Assembly (NCBI GenBank): GCA_963969395.1
Contig: OZ017799.1
Span: 5,706,501-5,770,500 of the forward strand
Direction of reading: 5' to 3'
Source of the DNA: Pseudoscleropodium purum
Taxonomy: Eukaryota; Streptophyta; Bryopsida; Hypnales; Brachytheciaceae
DNA length: 64,000 nucleotides
In this document: positions 1-11,010 of the stretch, piece after piece
Layout of the letters: each line of letters begins with the position of its first letter
Position numbering within the stretch: the first letter of the stretch is position 1
Notes under the pieces: model-generated
The model's database searches: none
What the model saw: the letters and a program-made list of their open reading frames with translations, nothing else
Told to the model about the DNA's origin: nothing
Position numbers and translations under genes: made by a program

Positions 1-90
1 CTATAAAGCTTCTCCTTGGGGCGATTCTGCACAATTATCTAGAATTTTTTATTTTCTATTTCTAACTATTGGGAAACTGGTCTTTTTTAG

Positions 91-2036
91 AGCACATCTC
101 ATGGAAGGGGTATGTATTGTGCAGCCAGGTCAAAGGAGTTACCCATTGCGCCCAGAACTTGTGGAGAGCACTTACATGCTTTATAAAGCCACTCGAAATC
201 CTATGTAAGACGACCGTTTAAATGATATCTGCTGCTGCTTTTGAAGCATTGGTGTGTCCCTGCTTCATTGTTTGTTCTAGTCCTACGTGCTCTCTTTCTA
301 ATTCGTGACCCGACTTTGATTGAGGTTGAGATGTTCAGATATTTAGTATGTTTGATGTAGTTAATTTATTGCGATGAGTTTTGGGTGCAGGTACTTAGAT
401 GTTGGACGGGACATTGTGGCAAGTTTGCAAAAATCGGCAAAATGTCGGTGTGGCTACTGCCACATAGCAGATGTGGAATCTCATGAACAAGACGATCACA
501 TGGAGAGCTTTTTCTTATCGGAAACTGTATGTGGTTCTTTTATTGCAGCCTTCATTTTTTTCACCGATAAAAGTGTTCACTGTTGAGATTGAGCGCTGAC
601 TTTTCTTAAACTCACTGTTGCATGTTTACAGGTAAAATATCTCTGGCTACTTTTTGATTTGGCCGCTGGTGGTGACAACTTAATAGAGAAAGGTCCTCAC
701 CCGTGAGTGTTTCAAACCTTTTTCCTTGTTCTGTGTTAGTGATGAGATAGATTGGAGCGTTATAGTGCACAACATTATAACGTAGGGAGTCACTTGCTGC
801 AATCTTTCATTTATGTGTGATGGTGTGAGTTTTAACAAATGTAGCTGTTTTATTGGTGTCATTCCTTGCATTATTTACAATGTAGAACCCAAGACATATA
901 TGAACTGTGTAATCAAACAAGTTCGGACAGTCAAACTGAGGACTTTGCGTTTGCTTATTTATCTGTGCTTAATTTTTTCAGGTATGTTTTCAATACAGAA
1001 GGTCACTTTTTGCCCATGTCTCCTGAGATATCGCTGCCGACTGAGCTTTGCAGTTTTCCAGGCAGTTTCTGCCGAGAACGTATTGTTGGAAGACTTGGAG
1101 ATGCTAAGAGTAAACTGATGAAAGAGCTTGAGGAGAGCAGAAAAGCTGAAGCGCTTCTTACTGCTGACTGCAATGGCAGTGACTTGGACAGTCAAACTTG
1201 CTCAATTATACAAAATGAGAAACGTAGAGTCAAAGACAGCGACTGGACTGTTCCTGCTGGGAGCTCTCTTAAAGTAAGTACTTGATCATTTTCATCTAGG
1301 TAGCTCCTCTTCAACCTCTAAGTGCCCAGATGTCCAAAGGTGACTATTTCCATATCTATGGGAGTTGAAATAAACCATTTAGGAAGCTTCTAGGAAGGTA
1401 ACAAAATTTACCAATAGAAAGAAGATACCATACTCTTCATTTTTGAGCAATCGAAGTATTTTTTAAAGCTATTACTATAGTCGACCTTAAGCTTGGGCAC
1501 TTGGGTGCTAATCCATGCGAAAACTGGTGATATGGAAATCCTGAACTTGACTAGAAGAACTGCTTTTTTTTTATTATGCAGTGATTATATTAGAACCGGG
1601 TAAGAGTGGCATGAAAGTGCTTTTTCATTCATTTTCTCACTCTATTTTGCAGGGAATGTGCCCCAGACCAAATCTTTGGAGACAACTCGGGTTTGATCTC
1701 GCTTTACAGTCCCAAGCAACTACCCGAGCCAAGCCCGTCTTCAGTGAGGCTGCAAATAGACTTGCAGCTGCACAGGATGACAAACCTTCTGGGGTGAATT
1801 CTTTTTTAGTAAGCATGGTACCCTCAGGCTCTATGCAACCAAGCACCCTAGAGAAGCATGCCAAGGAGTTTTTGGCACAGATTTTAAGCGGATCAAGATC
1901 TAGTGGCAATAGTCTTGCATCAATCCAAGTCATCAGTGGCGAAGAAGCTGGTGGAATTACCCTCCAAGGGGAAGAGAGGCAAAATGCTTTGGATAGTATC
2001 AAGGTGGAAGAAGACACACTACCAGCAAGCAGGTGA
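91..2036 (+). CDS. EDEM/MNS4-5-like GH47 alpha-mannosidase-like protein, C-terminal exons (5' truncated by window)
   Basis: Glycoside hydrolase family 47 protein of the EDEM branch, which acts on misfolded glycoproteins in the ER to mark them for degradation. Five exons read in one frame: about 91-204, 391-526, 632-702, 982-1273 and 1653-2036 (stop TGA). All inner junctions are GT/AG and phases match. Family blocks in order: YPLRPELVESTYMLYKATRN, YLDVGRDIVASLQ, CGYCHIADVE, HMESFFLSET joined to VKYLWLLFDLA (the SET-V-KY glutamate is the expected catalytic base), and YVFNTEGHFLP (the TEGH threonine is the expected calcium ligand). The tail after about position 1100 is polar and not recognised. 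The first acceptor is uncertain (AG at 89-90 or further right near 150), and earlier exons lie outside the window. No damage is seen. MNS4 versus MNS5 cannot be decided. Very sure of the family. Confidence 0.9.
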
Positions 2037-2394
2037 TTTGGTATGGCGTGTTGTCAAGCACTCAAGTTTGAGTGTTATGTCATTGCAAACATGGATATGG
2101 CACTTGCCTGCTCCTGATCATGGCCGAAATAGGCCAATGTGAAAGGGCATTGCGAGGTTTGTATCATAGTCAGTTGCGTTGCATCCCCTATTTTCCTTTC
2201 ACTTTGTCTTCTCATTCAATTTATTGACCCCTCGAAGGCTCCAGGGGTTCTGTATTCCTGCCAAGCTGATTTAGTCGTGAGCTTGAGCAGTTAACGGCTC
2301 AGGAGAGATTTCTGATCCCCTCGGCTTGGTCTAGATTGCTATATGCTAGGTCTCGCAGTTGGGAGTAGTAGGCGAGCAGAGAGCAGGTACACAA

Positions 2395-2400
2395 AATAAA
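2395..2400 (+). promoter_or_regulatory. Candidate polyadenylation signal of the EDEM-like gene
   Basis: AATAAA lies about 360 bp after the stop codon at 2036, in a stretch with no other gene. Position and sequence fit a plant near-upstream element, but plant poly(A) signals are loose, so this is inference. Confidence 0.3.
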
Positions 2401-3904
2401 GAAACATTGGGCAGTGAAGTAGTCATTTGAAAATTTATAACTAATTCATCGTTCCTCTAAAATTTATGAAGCCACTTGCATTTTGCTTCGTAAGTATTTT
2501 TTCATCACTTCCTCTTGCCACAGCTTATTCTGTAGATTTTAGATATTTTGCCTTTCCCTTGGAGAAAATGATCCCTTTGGAGAAGAGCAATTATGGGTGC
2601 ACTCACCTTAGAAGACGGACCTTATGACTAGAGAGCGATAGTGTCCCATGATATGATAGTGAGGGTGCCTTGTGATAGTACAGAGTGATTTCAAACTACA
2701 ACGTGAGTTTTGAATTGGATAAGCTCATTGACATGGGTAAGCTTTGGGAAGGAAACTCATCACAATGGATGTGGCATTAGACAAGGTGACATTGAAGAGG
2801 TTTGGGTATATCATTGTGTCATTTATAAATTTTGGTGTAATTCTTGCTGCAATGAAATTAACTTTCAAAGGATGTGGTGGGCATAAAGTGTGCAATGGAT
2901 GATAGAGAATCCTTCTATGTAAGATAGAAGTGTAGATAATCTTCATTGGAATTTTGTGTGAAAGGGGGAGGTCTTGCATAGTAGTTTGGCATCTAATGAG
3001 AGCACTTGAATTTTTTTAAGCAAATGATTTACACTTTTCTAAAAAGAATTATTTCCATATTGACTAGTCCATCTTTATTTGATTACTAAGATATCTTTAG
3101 ACCCATCTAAAGAAAAATTATTTATAGAAAAAGCAATAGGTGAATAAGACAATGGCAACTTATGTCTTATGCTCTTCCTTACTATGAATTCATATAAATT
3201 TCGGAAATAAATTTTGTTTTAGTTGCAAAATATAACATAAAATAAGTAATGCATCTCTTGCACTAATTGAATTAACCCTTAAAGGGCAAATTGACTAAGG
3301 AAATCATTCCTTTGAATACTAGGAAATCAATGACTTAAAAAAATGCAATAACACTCATTGAAAATCAAACTATTGTAGAAGACATTCCCTTTTCACAACA
3401 AAATCCCAAAGATGAATAGTTGCACTTCTATCATATAAAAACACAATGTCCATGGCATGGTTTATAGGTTGACTTGTGAAGTTCTTCTCCATTCATTAGT
3501 TTATTGAATTCCAAAGAAAAAGTAGTGCTCTTGGAGAATAAAAAAATCATGAATATTGCATCATGTATTCAAACCTTGATATTGCCAAACTCTGTATTGT
3601 CACTCAAAAATTCTAGATGGCATACGCCTGGAAATTTATTGTATTTACCTTGCAAACGTTCAAATCATAGAAGACTTGAACAAGCCAAATCCAAAATCCT
3701 GAAGCTTGAATGTTGAGTTTCGAATGTAATACTTTCGGAGCAATTCAAATTTAAATATGGCATACAGAGTAACAGAAATACCAGAGAGAGACGGAATGCA
3801 CGGACCCTCATCAAAGAATGTTTATCTACATCTACAACTGTACAATGTGCTATTTACGTTCAAACTATGATCTGCACAAAAAAATAAATGAACGAAGGGG
3901 ACAA
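2401..3904. other. Intergenic spacer between two convergent genes
   Basis: No coding signal on either strand. AT-rich, with an inverted pair of a dispersed repeat (listed separately). It separates the 3' ends of the EDEM-like gene (+) and the TFIIIA gene (-). Confidence 0.6.
2870..3475. repeat. Inverted pair of an AT-rich dispersed repeat
   Basis: About 2870-3010 on + and about 3340-3475 on - share a diverged block containing the phrases GATAGAAGTG, ATCTT..GG, TTTTG.TGTGAAA.GG and TCTTCTACAATAGTTTG. Diverged copies lie at about 10840-11010 (+) and 43730-43935 (+). The pair may be the ends of one 0.6-kb element or two independent insertions. No target-site duplication was identified. Confidence 0.5.
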
Positions 3905-6009
3905 CTAAGGAAGGGAATGATTTCGCCACTTTTGTGGAAGAAGATCCTCAACGTTTTGGAGTCTAAGTCGTTTTCTACCACCTCGTGATTTCAGCCTGTG
4001 CTGTAAGTCTTTCGCTTCAAAATCTCCTCCCTGCACAGGCAACCCACGTTATTCAGTATCGGAGACCTTGCAACTGAGTCATGAATCATCTGTCGCACTT
4101 GAAAAAAGTATTACTGCTACGAGTACCAAAATCACAATAAACCTCGTGCAGATCATGTCCAAACGCAAAGAGAAAAGCAGAATCACAACACATGAGAGTG
4201 ATACGAGGTCCAAACTACTCACCAATAAAGGGTTAGAATGTTTGCTGCACTGTTCATGCTTATCACGCACCGCTTTGTATGCAAACCGCAATTCACAACC
4301 AGCATGTGCGCAAGTGTAGGGCTTCAGGTCCATGTGGACTGCCCGGATATGAGTATTCAGATTGGAGTTCTGCGGAAAAAAACAGTACAAAAACAGAGGT
4401 TGAAACGTCAATAGGGCATTCACAACCAAACGAAGTGATTCATGATCTAGACAACAAATCGCCTTTGCATCAGACCTAAATAATTCGACAGTATACTGTG
4501 ATCCGAAATATCCAAATAAAATTTCTCACGCTTTGTACCTTATTGTAACTGTGCAAGCATCCTGGATGTGGACAACTCAGCAACACCTGCTCTCCTTGAT
4601 GATTTCGAGCATGGGCTGCAAGGCTCGTCTTCAGCATGGACACACTACAGGTTTCACAAAAAGCAAAGCAATGTGCAACCTTCGTATGTATTTTTAACTG
4701 AGACTGGGTCTCAAAAATTTCCCCACATCCAGGCTCCATGCAAACTGCTTGAGAGATTGACAAAGAATCTGCAACAAGACCCCAGAGACCATCAATTCAA
4801 AAACTTGAGGACGCACTGCAACTGCGATTAAGAAACTGAACCAAAACGTCATTAGCGGCACATCAGCTTTGAGAGTTTACCATGCACATTCTCAATATGC
4901 GTCTGCAATAAGGACGGATATTTGAACGTCTTGCCACACCCAGATTCAGGGCACATCAGTTGAGTATCTGCTTTCTTCGATCCACGAAGAGTTGAACCCC
5001 ATTTTTCGTGAAGCTTAAGGTGCCTCTGAAGGTTGGCATTCACATTGAATGAGAGGTTACATCCCTCCCACGTACAAGGAAATAGGTTGCCTTTATGGGT
5101 AAGTGAATGACGATTAAGATGATCCTGGCGTTTGTATTGTCTGCCGCAATTCTCAATAGGGCAAACAAATGACCTCTGCAAATCAAGCGACAAAATTTAA
5201 TTTCTCAGTAATTAGAGGATCTGTGTCAGGGTCGCTGAATTCGTTACATTGTCGATGCTGCAACAATAAAAAGACGACAATCATAAGTGAGTAGGAATTA
5301 AAGAACAGCACCGGAAGTTCTTACGAGGGTATTACCCTCAGGAACTAAACCGGCCCAAGGCACCTTGACTTCAGAGTTCGGTATGGGATCTGGTAGGCCT
5401 TTGGATTTTGCTGTATAGTTCCCTGCTCAATCCTAGCAAACAATCCAAGCCACCACATTAACAACATGATTATAAAGACAATTCAAAATGTAATGATTAA
5501 CTGATGATGACACCGTCGAACAAGACCTGCACGACTCTCTCCGAAAACTCTAGGAGAAATGATTCACGACTCTGTCTCAAAGGTCATGAAACCGCAAATC
5601 CACACACAAATTCAATTTTAATTTATGAATTCAAAAGAACCCCCCACAACAGATATAGAACCGAAGTCCACATATATTTGACACCAGTTCGGCGTACGAC
5701 TCTCCAAAAGATAAATTCACTTACATCCTTGGAATGCGAACACATGTGCTGCTTCAGCAACGAACGCTTCAATTGCAAAACCCCACATACTTCACACTTG
5801 TATTTCCCTTTTACAATCCCCTTCGAGAATTCACTCTCCTCCTCATGATCGACAACGTTTTCCTTCGAGTCAACTTCCTCCCCGCTGCGCAACGAAGGCG
5901 CCAGCTTCTCCGAAGAGATAGCAAATTCATCCTTCCCGTCATCTAAACCCCACGTGCTAGTGTCCGCCTGCAAGTCCGAAAAAGCGCTCGAACACCCGGA
6001 CTTGCACAT
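3905..6009 (-). CDS. TFIIIA: Transcription factor IIIA, C2H2 zinc-finger protein
   Basis: Binds the 5S rRNA gene internal control region to recruit RNA polymerase III; the family also binds 5S rRNA. The model joins 6009-5725, 5175-4881, 4768-4539, 4369-4223 and 4030-3905 (stop TAG). All junctions are GT/AG and the total is 1083 nt, 360 residues. Eight fingers are visible in order: YKCEVCGV, FVCPIENCG, FPCTWEGCN, LMCPESGCG, AVCMEPGCG, AFCETC, LSCPHPGC and YTCAHAGCE, each followed by its two histidines. After the last finger comes the plant TFIIIA tail GDFEAKDLQHRLKSRGGRKR. Plant family members usually have nine fingers, so the first may lie further 5'. Position 6009 is the first in-frame ATG. 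The frame stays open upstream to an AG acceptor at 6125-6124, so a further 5' exon is possible. The long first intron holds the 5S-mimic cassette exon. Confidence 0.92.
5325..5410 (-). promoter_or_regulatory. P5SM: 5S-rRNA-mimic cassette exon in TFIIIA pre-mRNA
   Basis: On the minus strand an 86-nt segment lies between a CAG acceptor (5413-5411) and a GTAAGA donor (from 5324), inside the TFIIIA first intron. Its core reads GATCCCATACCGAACTCTGA, then AAGTCAAGGTGCCTTGGGC, which parallels the loop A / helix III part of plant 5S rRNA (GGATCCCAT...GAACTC.GAAGTTAAG.GTGCTTGGGC). Because 86 is not a multiple of three, and reading on from the upstream exon meets an in-frame TAG after GCCTTGGGCCGGTT, inclusion ends the protein early. 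In land plants this exon is known to be bound by ribosomal protein L5, which promotes skipping and productive mRNA; inclusion feeds nonsense-mediated decay. The match and stop are seen; function here is by homology. Confidence 0.9.
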
Positions 6010-6900
6010 GATCTCGCCGAAGTGAACCTTCTTGTTCAACAAGAAAACCGACTCTTTTCTAAAATCACAAAGACCCTCGATGCAAAATGTCTGTCCGAAT
6101 GCGAATAATCCGCTGAAAAATTCCTAAGAAACAAAATACAAGTCCCTCAATGCACATCCAGGTCGGGAAACGAGTCGAGTTCAAAAAATAAGGCGTCCAC
6201 TCAGTGCAAGAGGTAAATTATCCACCATTTCAGTCCGAAGAAACTATTCCCTGTGCGCGAAGAAGTTCGCATAAACCCTGCAAGCATACGGTACCTTCAA
6301 TGCCTCAAAAGCTTCACAAGCCCCTCAATACACATCCAATTCCAATATCTCGCTCGAATCGCATCGCTCTCGTCACCTAAAATGAACTAAATAGAGTAGA
6401 ACTAAAATTTCAAGAACAGAGACGCGGGAAACCGTCTCCTACCAATCTCGGACCCCAAGTAGGTGTAACAATGACTGTTCATCGATGTCTGGAATGAAAA
6501 ATACCCTCTACTAAAAATGACGAGGGGATATACTGCTGAGGCAGGATCGGTAGCGCAACCCAAACGGACCTCATCTTGAATGTGGTGGTGTTTTGGAACG
6601 AAAACCTCCGTTTCTATCCACAACCAAAAACGACGCAATCCCGTTTTCCAAACCTAAAAATCACAAAGCTTAACCACTGCCCACTGGAGACTGGTGGAGG
6701 CTAGCGACGACAGCAATTGCCACTGGGGGTTCAATGAGCAGTAACAAAGTGATAGACTTCGGCTTCGGTTTAGGGTTTAACGTTTCTCTCTCAGCTGAGG
6801 AAGAGAGGGTATTAGGTTTCACAGGACTTCTGCACTCCATATGTAAATCCACGGTTTCTTATTTAGGTCAGCTGGGTTTAGGGCTTAGTTGACTTGTATG
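6010..6900 (-). promoter_or_regulatory. TFIIIA 5' region with telo-box motifs
   Basis: Less AT-rich than its surroundings. The coding frame remains open from 6009 back to an acceptor-like AG (6125-6124), so part may be exon or 5' UTR. Short degenerate echoes of the phrase GCATTGAGGGACTTGT recur near 6080, 6150, 6300 and 6330 on the minus strand. Telo-box-like AAACCCTAA occurs at about 6770-6779, and GGGTTTAGGG at about 6874-6883. Telo boxes are typical of plant genes for the translation machinery, which suits TFIIIA. The transcription start is not determined. Confidence 0.4.
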
Positions 6901-9086
6901 GGCATGCTGAACCAACCCCTACAATCAGCTCCTGGAAAATACATAGGAATTCGTTTCTCTACCGAAGGTGAAAATTTTTAGTTTATATTTTAAATTGGAG
7001 GTTATAAAATACAAAATTAACCAAATTCAAATAGGGTGAGGAGCTTTGAGTCGGTCTACAGAGGTCAAGCAAATGCATTGGTGCATCTAAACCTAGTCAT
7101 GTGCTCTCTCATATTCCTATTCAATGAATGGCCCAAATGGTTTGTTCAAAATCCTCCATACAAACTGTCTGTATTCAACAATTTTTTTGAAATTCAATTC
7201 ATTAAATATTGAGTCAAAAAATGGAAGGTGACTAAGAATTTTGCATGGATAGTGAATCTAGCTTATTACCTAGTCATCTTTTAGTTTTGTTTCAAGTAAA
7301 TAGAAATGAAGTTCAAGAAAATTAGGATGAATTTTAATGTTACAAGATGAATAGATTATATGAGTTATTTCAAACAATTTGACTAATAGGAGACCTTCGT
7401 GAAGTAGGTCAAAATTTTAACCCAATGAAGGCATTTTCAATGGGCTTCAAAACTTTTGACTTAGAATTGCTCTTCATACATCACTTTTTGAGTAATTTAG
7501 TATTTGTAAGATTACTCATGCTAAACAATTTTAATCGTACCAAAGTCATAAGCTTTACTTTGATTAGTACTATTAATTATCTATTATTTATCAAATAAGT
7601 GTATTTCATTCAATGTTGTTACAAGCATGCAACAATGATAACTAGCATGAATAATATCTCTTATGGGGTTATTTTGGTGAATCCCCTATTAGGTGCAAGA
7701 CTTGAGGACAGGCCTTGAGGTATGTATCTAAGATATTAATATAGTACATTTCTATAGCATATGGCAAAAATGAGTAAACTACACCAATCTCACCACCTTA
7801 ATTGAATTATCTTAAATAAATGCGACCATGCATGTCCCCTCAATTCTTCACTAGTAATGACATCATTACTTTTAATAATGTTATAAGACAATTTATTACA
7901 AGAAAATCCTATATCTTAAAAAAAAGTTATGTCTCAGAGGGCATTATATAGTGAGTTCAAAAATTGGTGAATCTTCTCTAGTAGCAATAGCCAAATTCAT
8001 TAGATGTTACATTGAAACCTTGTGTATTTTGAGGCATCAAGTTTGCATCAAAGATCCTCACAAATAGTGGGTGGTAGTTTGATTGGATCTTCAATGGCAA
8101 AGATTGCAATAGTGTATTGTGTGAAAATTCAAGCCTAGAAAAATTTCTCTCTAAAAATTATGCAAGAAAAAAATAGTGATGGAAAATGCTAAGAAAATAG
8201 ATACTTTGATGTTTTATTTTTAGAAGATAGTAAAAAATTTCAAGAAAATGAATTGAAAATTGGCCATTTTTCCTAACTCAAAGATGCTCACTCTTTCTCA
8301 ACCACTTGCATCATGGGGGGGAAAAATTGTGTTTTCTATACTTGTGCAAAGGTAGTGCACTTTGAGCACATGTGGAAAGTGGATACTTTATCATTTTTTG
8401 AAAATATCTTGATGGTCTTGTATAACTTTAGTTAGAGTCTTTACCTTCCAAATTTGACATTCAAATTTGCTTTTTGGGATTAGAAATAGTTCTAATACCT
8501 TCCAAAATGGCAAAGGTGGATATGCAATTGGGGCATGCTTAAAAATAGTTAACTAATTGAAAAAAATTGAAAAAAAAAATTATTCAATGTCTACAATTAG
8601 TCAATTACCACATGTTCCTCCATTTCAAATTTCATTCAAAACTAACAACCCCTCCCTTTGCCATGTCATTTACTGTTCCATCAATTCAATTTACAAACCC
8701 ATTTAATTCATTATGAACATCAAGTGCCCGTATTACTATCCTCTGCAAATCTTCAAAACAAATGATTTTCCTAATGTGAGAACAACCACAAATCAAGAAT
8801 ACACAAGACATTTTTGGTTTAGGGTTCAAGGAACTAACATTGGGAGCTACAACATTTTCTAACAAGCATGGATTTATGTTACTATTCCCTACATTGCCTT
8901 CACCACATCTCTACAATGTACTAAAAATAGGTGTACCACCCTAGTTTGCAATAGTTGCCCCCCCTCCCTCAAAAAATTTATAGGCCGTCGATTTTTGTAA
9001 AAAAAAATGCTTACCCTTGAAATTGTTGTTGATTTCTCAAGAAATTATAAGCTGTTGATCTTGTAAGATTTAATCTAAGCCATCCA
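6901..9086. other. AT-rich spacer, no gene seen
   Basis: Low-complexity A/T-rich DNA with no reading frame that has family motifs or plausible splice structure on either strand. Confidence 0.6.
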
Positions 9087-9480
9087 AATATGAAATACTT
9101 GATATGGATACAATATTGCATATGAATATGTACTACATACAAAATACATAATATGGATACAAATATAGTGTTGCTTACAAATATGTATTGAATACGAATA
9201 TGGACACAATATTGCATATGAATATGTACTACCTACAAAATACATAATATGGATACAAATATAGTGCCGCTTACAAATATGTATTGAATATGAATACGGA
9301 CACAATATTGCATATGAATATGTACTACATACAAAATACATAATATGGATACAAATATAGTGCCACTTACAAATATGTATTGAATATAAATACAGACACA
9401 ATATTGCATATAAATATGTATTGAATATGGAATATAAAATACGAAATACAAATACAATACCAAATGCAGATATGAAATGA
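9087..9480. repeat. 96-bp tandem repeat (four copies)
   Basis: The anchor CAATATTGCATATGAATATG or a close variant starts at 9111, 9207, 9303 and 9399, an exact period of 96 bp. Copies are nearly identical (ACTACATACAAAATACATAA, then GGATACAAATATAGTG), with the last one decaying. Since 96 is a multiple of three, the minus strand shows a long repetitive Tyr/Ile/His/Cys-rich reading frame; this follows from the period and is not evidence of a protein. Confidence 0.93.
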
Positions 9481-9576
9481 ATTGTCCCATATTGATTGTC
9501 AAACAAGTTGGTTTCTAAAATTACAAGAAGGAGGAAGGGTGGTTAAAAATTTTGAAATCCGAATTTTGAAATTTCA

Positions 9577-10770
9577 ATGTATTGTGACACAAATGCACTG
9601 AAAAATGGCAGTAACTGCCAGACTCACAACACTTTCATGAGAGACTCAAGAATGAGTGACACTCTAGTAGTTACAAGAAACGAGCAATCATCCCCGCCTT
9701 CCATAGTTACCATGTCAAGGATCTACCAGCTGCAAACTAAGGCTGTTGTTCGGAATTAAAACAACACTTACAATCTACTTCATATAAGAACTTTGATGTT
9801 CCTTGAGCTGCTCCGATCCTACTCCGTCGCAACTTACACCACATTTTTCTTCCTACGCACATAACAATGTTTAACTTCGGATTTTCTGAAACACAGAAGC
9901 AGATTGAAATAGGAATAATTAAATCCTTTTACGTCACTGTTGCTGGATTGAAATGCAAAGCAACCAAACATTCTTAGCAAACGACATGAACGACTAAAAT
10001 ATTCCTTACTAGTCCAGAAGTGAGATACCCATCCACCTTGAATCGGTACATTCTTTGTTCTTCCTCCCCTTCCCTTTGTACCTTAGCTTCCTCCTCCATT
10101 AACCTACACATGTTAAAATTGACCGCACTTGAGGCAGTATATAAGAACTAGTGAACACAATCTTCCACGGGACAGTGAGTAGTCCTAAAGAATAGAACGG
10201 AATTCAGACCCGCAGCACACTTTCATTCGCCGTGCGTAATGTTTCAGCCAAATTCTCCAACAAACTAGGCAAGCAATGTGCAACACTGCAGACGAGACGA
10301 TTGGAATCCCAAATGAAGGCTCCCATTACGATTTGCTGGCTTCCTTGTAAGTTAGGTTGTCAGCACCTTCTCTGAGCTAGACCGTCTCCTTTTCCTTCCC
10401 TTTCTCTCCTTGCTTCCTTTCCAAGCTTCAACGTTTCTCTCTTTCTCTCGTTTAGAACAGCTTTCAGTATGAGTGGGTGGGTCAAACATTTTACCAGCAG
10501 CTGTATCAGGCGCATGCATTACTGATACAATACAAGCATTTTTCTGTTTTGCCTTTGACAAATAATGCTTTCTTTCATAAAGAGGTTCAATCTAAGCAAG
10601 TGTACAGTATGTACTCAAGCTTGGTTTGTGAAATCATGACAAGGAATGATCATGCAACCTTCAAACGCATTCGTGACATAAACGGGGAGAAACGGATTTC
10701 TGAAAAACTTTGGAAGGCACCAATGGATCAACCCTACGGTGTCCTCACTGTACATGAGCTATGAAAATGA
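9577..10770 (-). other. Unassigned gene-like island
   Basis: A stretch of more balanced composition between AT-rich deserts. On the minus strand, 10343-10210 reads QQIVMGAFIWDSNRLVC then HCLPSLLENLAETLRTANES. About 10102-10010 reads RLMEEEAKVQREGEEEQRMY then RFKVDGYLTSG. About 9895-9740, after a TTTCAG acceptor, reads NPKLNIVMCVGRKMWC to a stop. These look like exons of one gene, but my donor/acceptor phases do not close between the first two. I recognise no family. It could be a real small gene, a decayed one or chance. A plus-strand frame at 10477-10764 competes for the right half. Confidence 0.3.
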
Positions 10771-10839
10771 CAAGGATCACAGTCATGCAAGTCAGGAATT
10801 AACCCTGGAACGCCAAGGTGGACGTTTTGTGTCCAATGA

Positions 10840-11010
10840 ATGACAGGGAATCAAATTGTATTGGACACAAGTGCAACTAATCATCCTTAAAATTTGTTTT
10901 GGAAAGGGAAGATCTTCTATGGTAGTTTGACTTGCAATGACTACTTTTGCAATTTTGGAGGCTAGTAATTCACATAATAATAGAAAAGGATGATTTCAAG
11001 GGGCATCCCT
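10840..11010 (+). repeat. Dispersed AT-rich repeat copy
   Basis: Shares the phrases GGGAAGATCTTCTA, GTAGTTTGACTT and GAAAA.GATGATTTC with about 43730-43935, and more weakly with 2870-3010. Direct repeat, diverged. Confidence 0.5.

Noticed and set aside
9075..9506. Long Tyr/Ile/His/Cys-rich minus-strand reading frames
   Set aside because: Produced by the 96-bp tandem repeat, whose length is a multiple of three; no independent coding signal.
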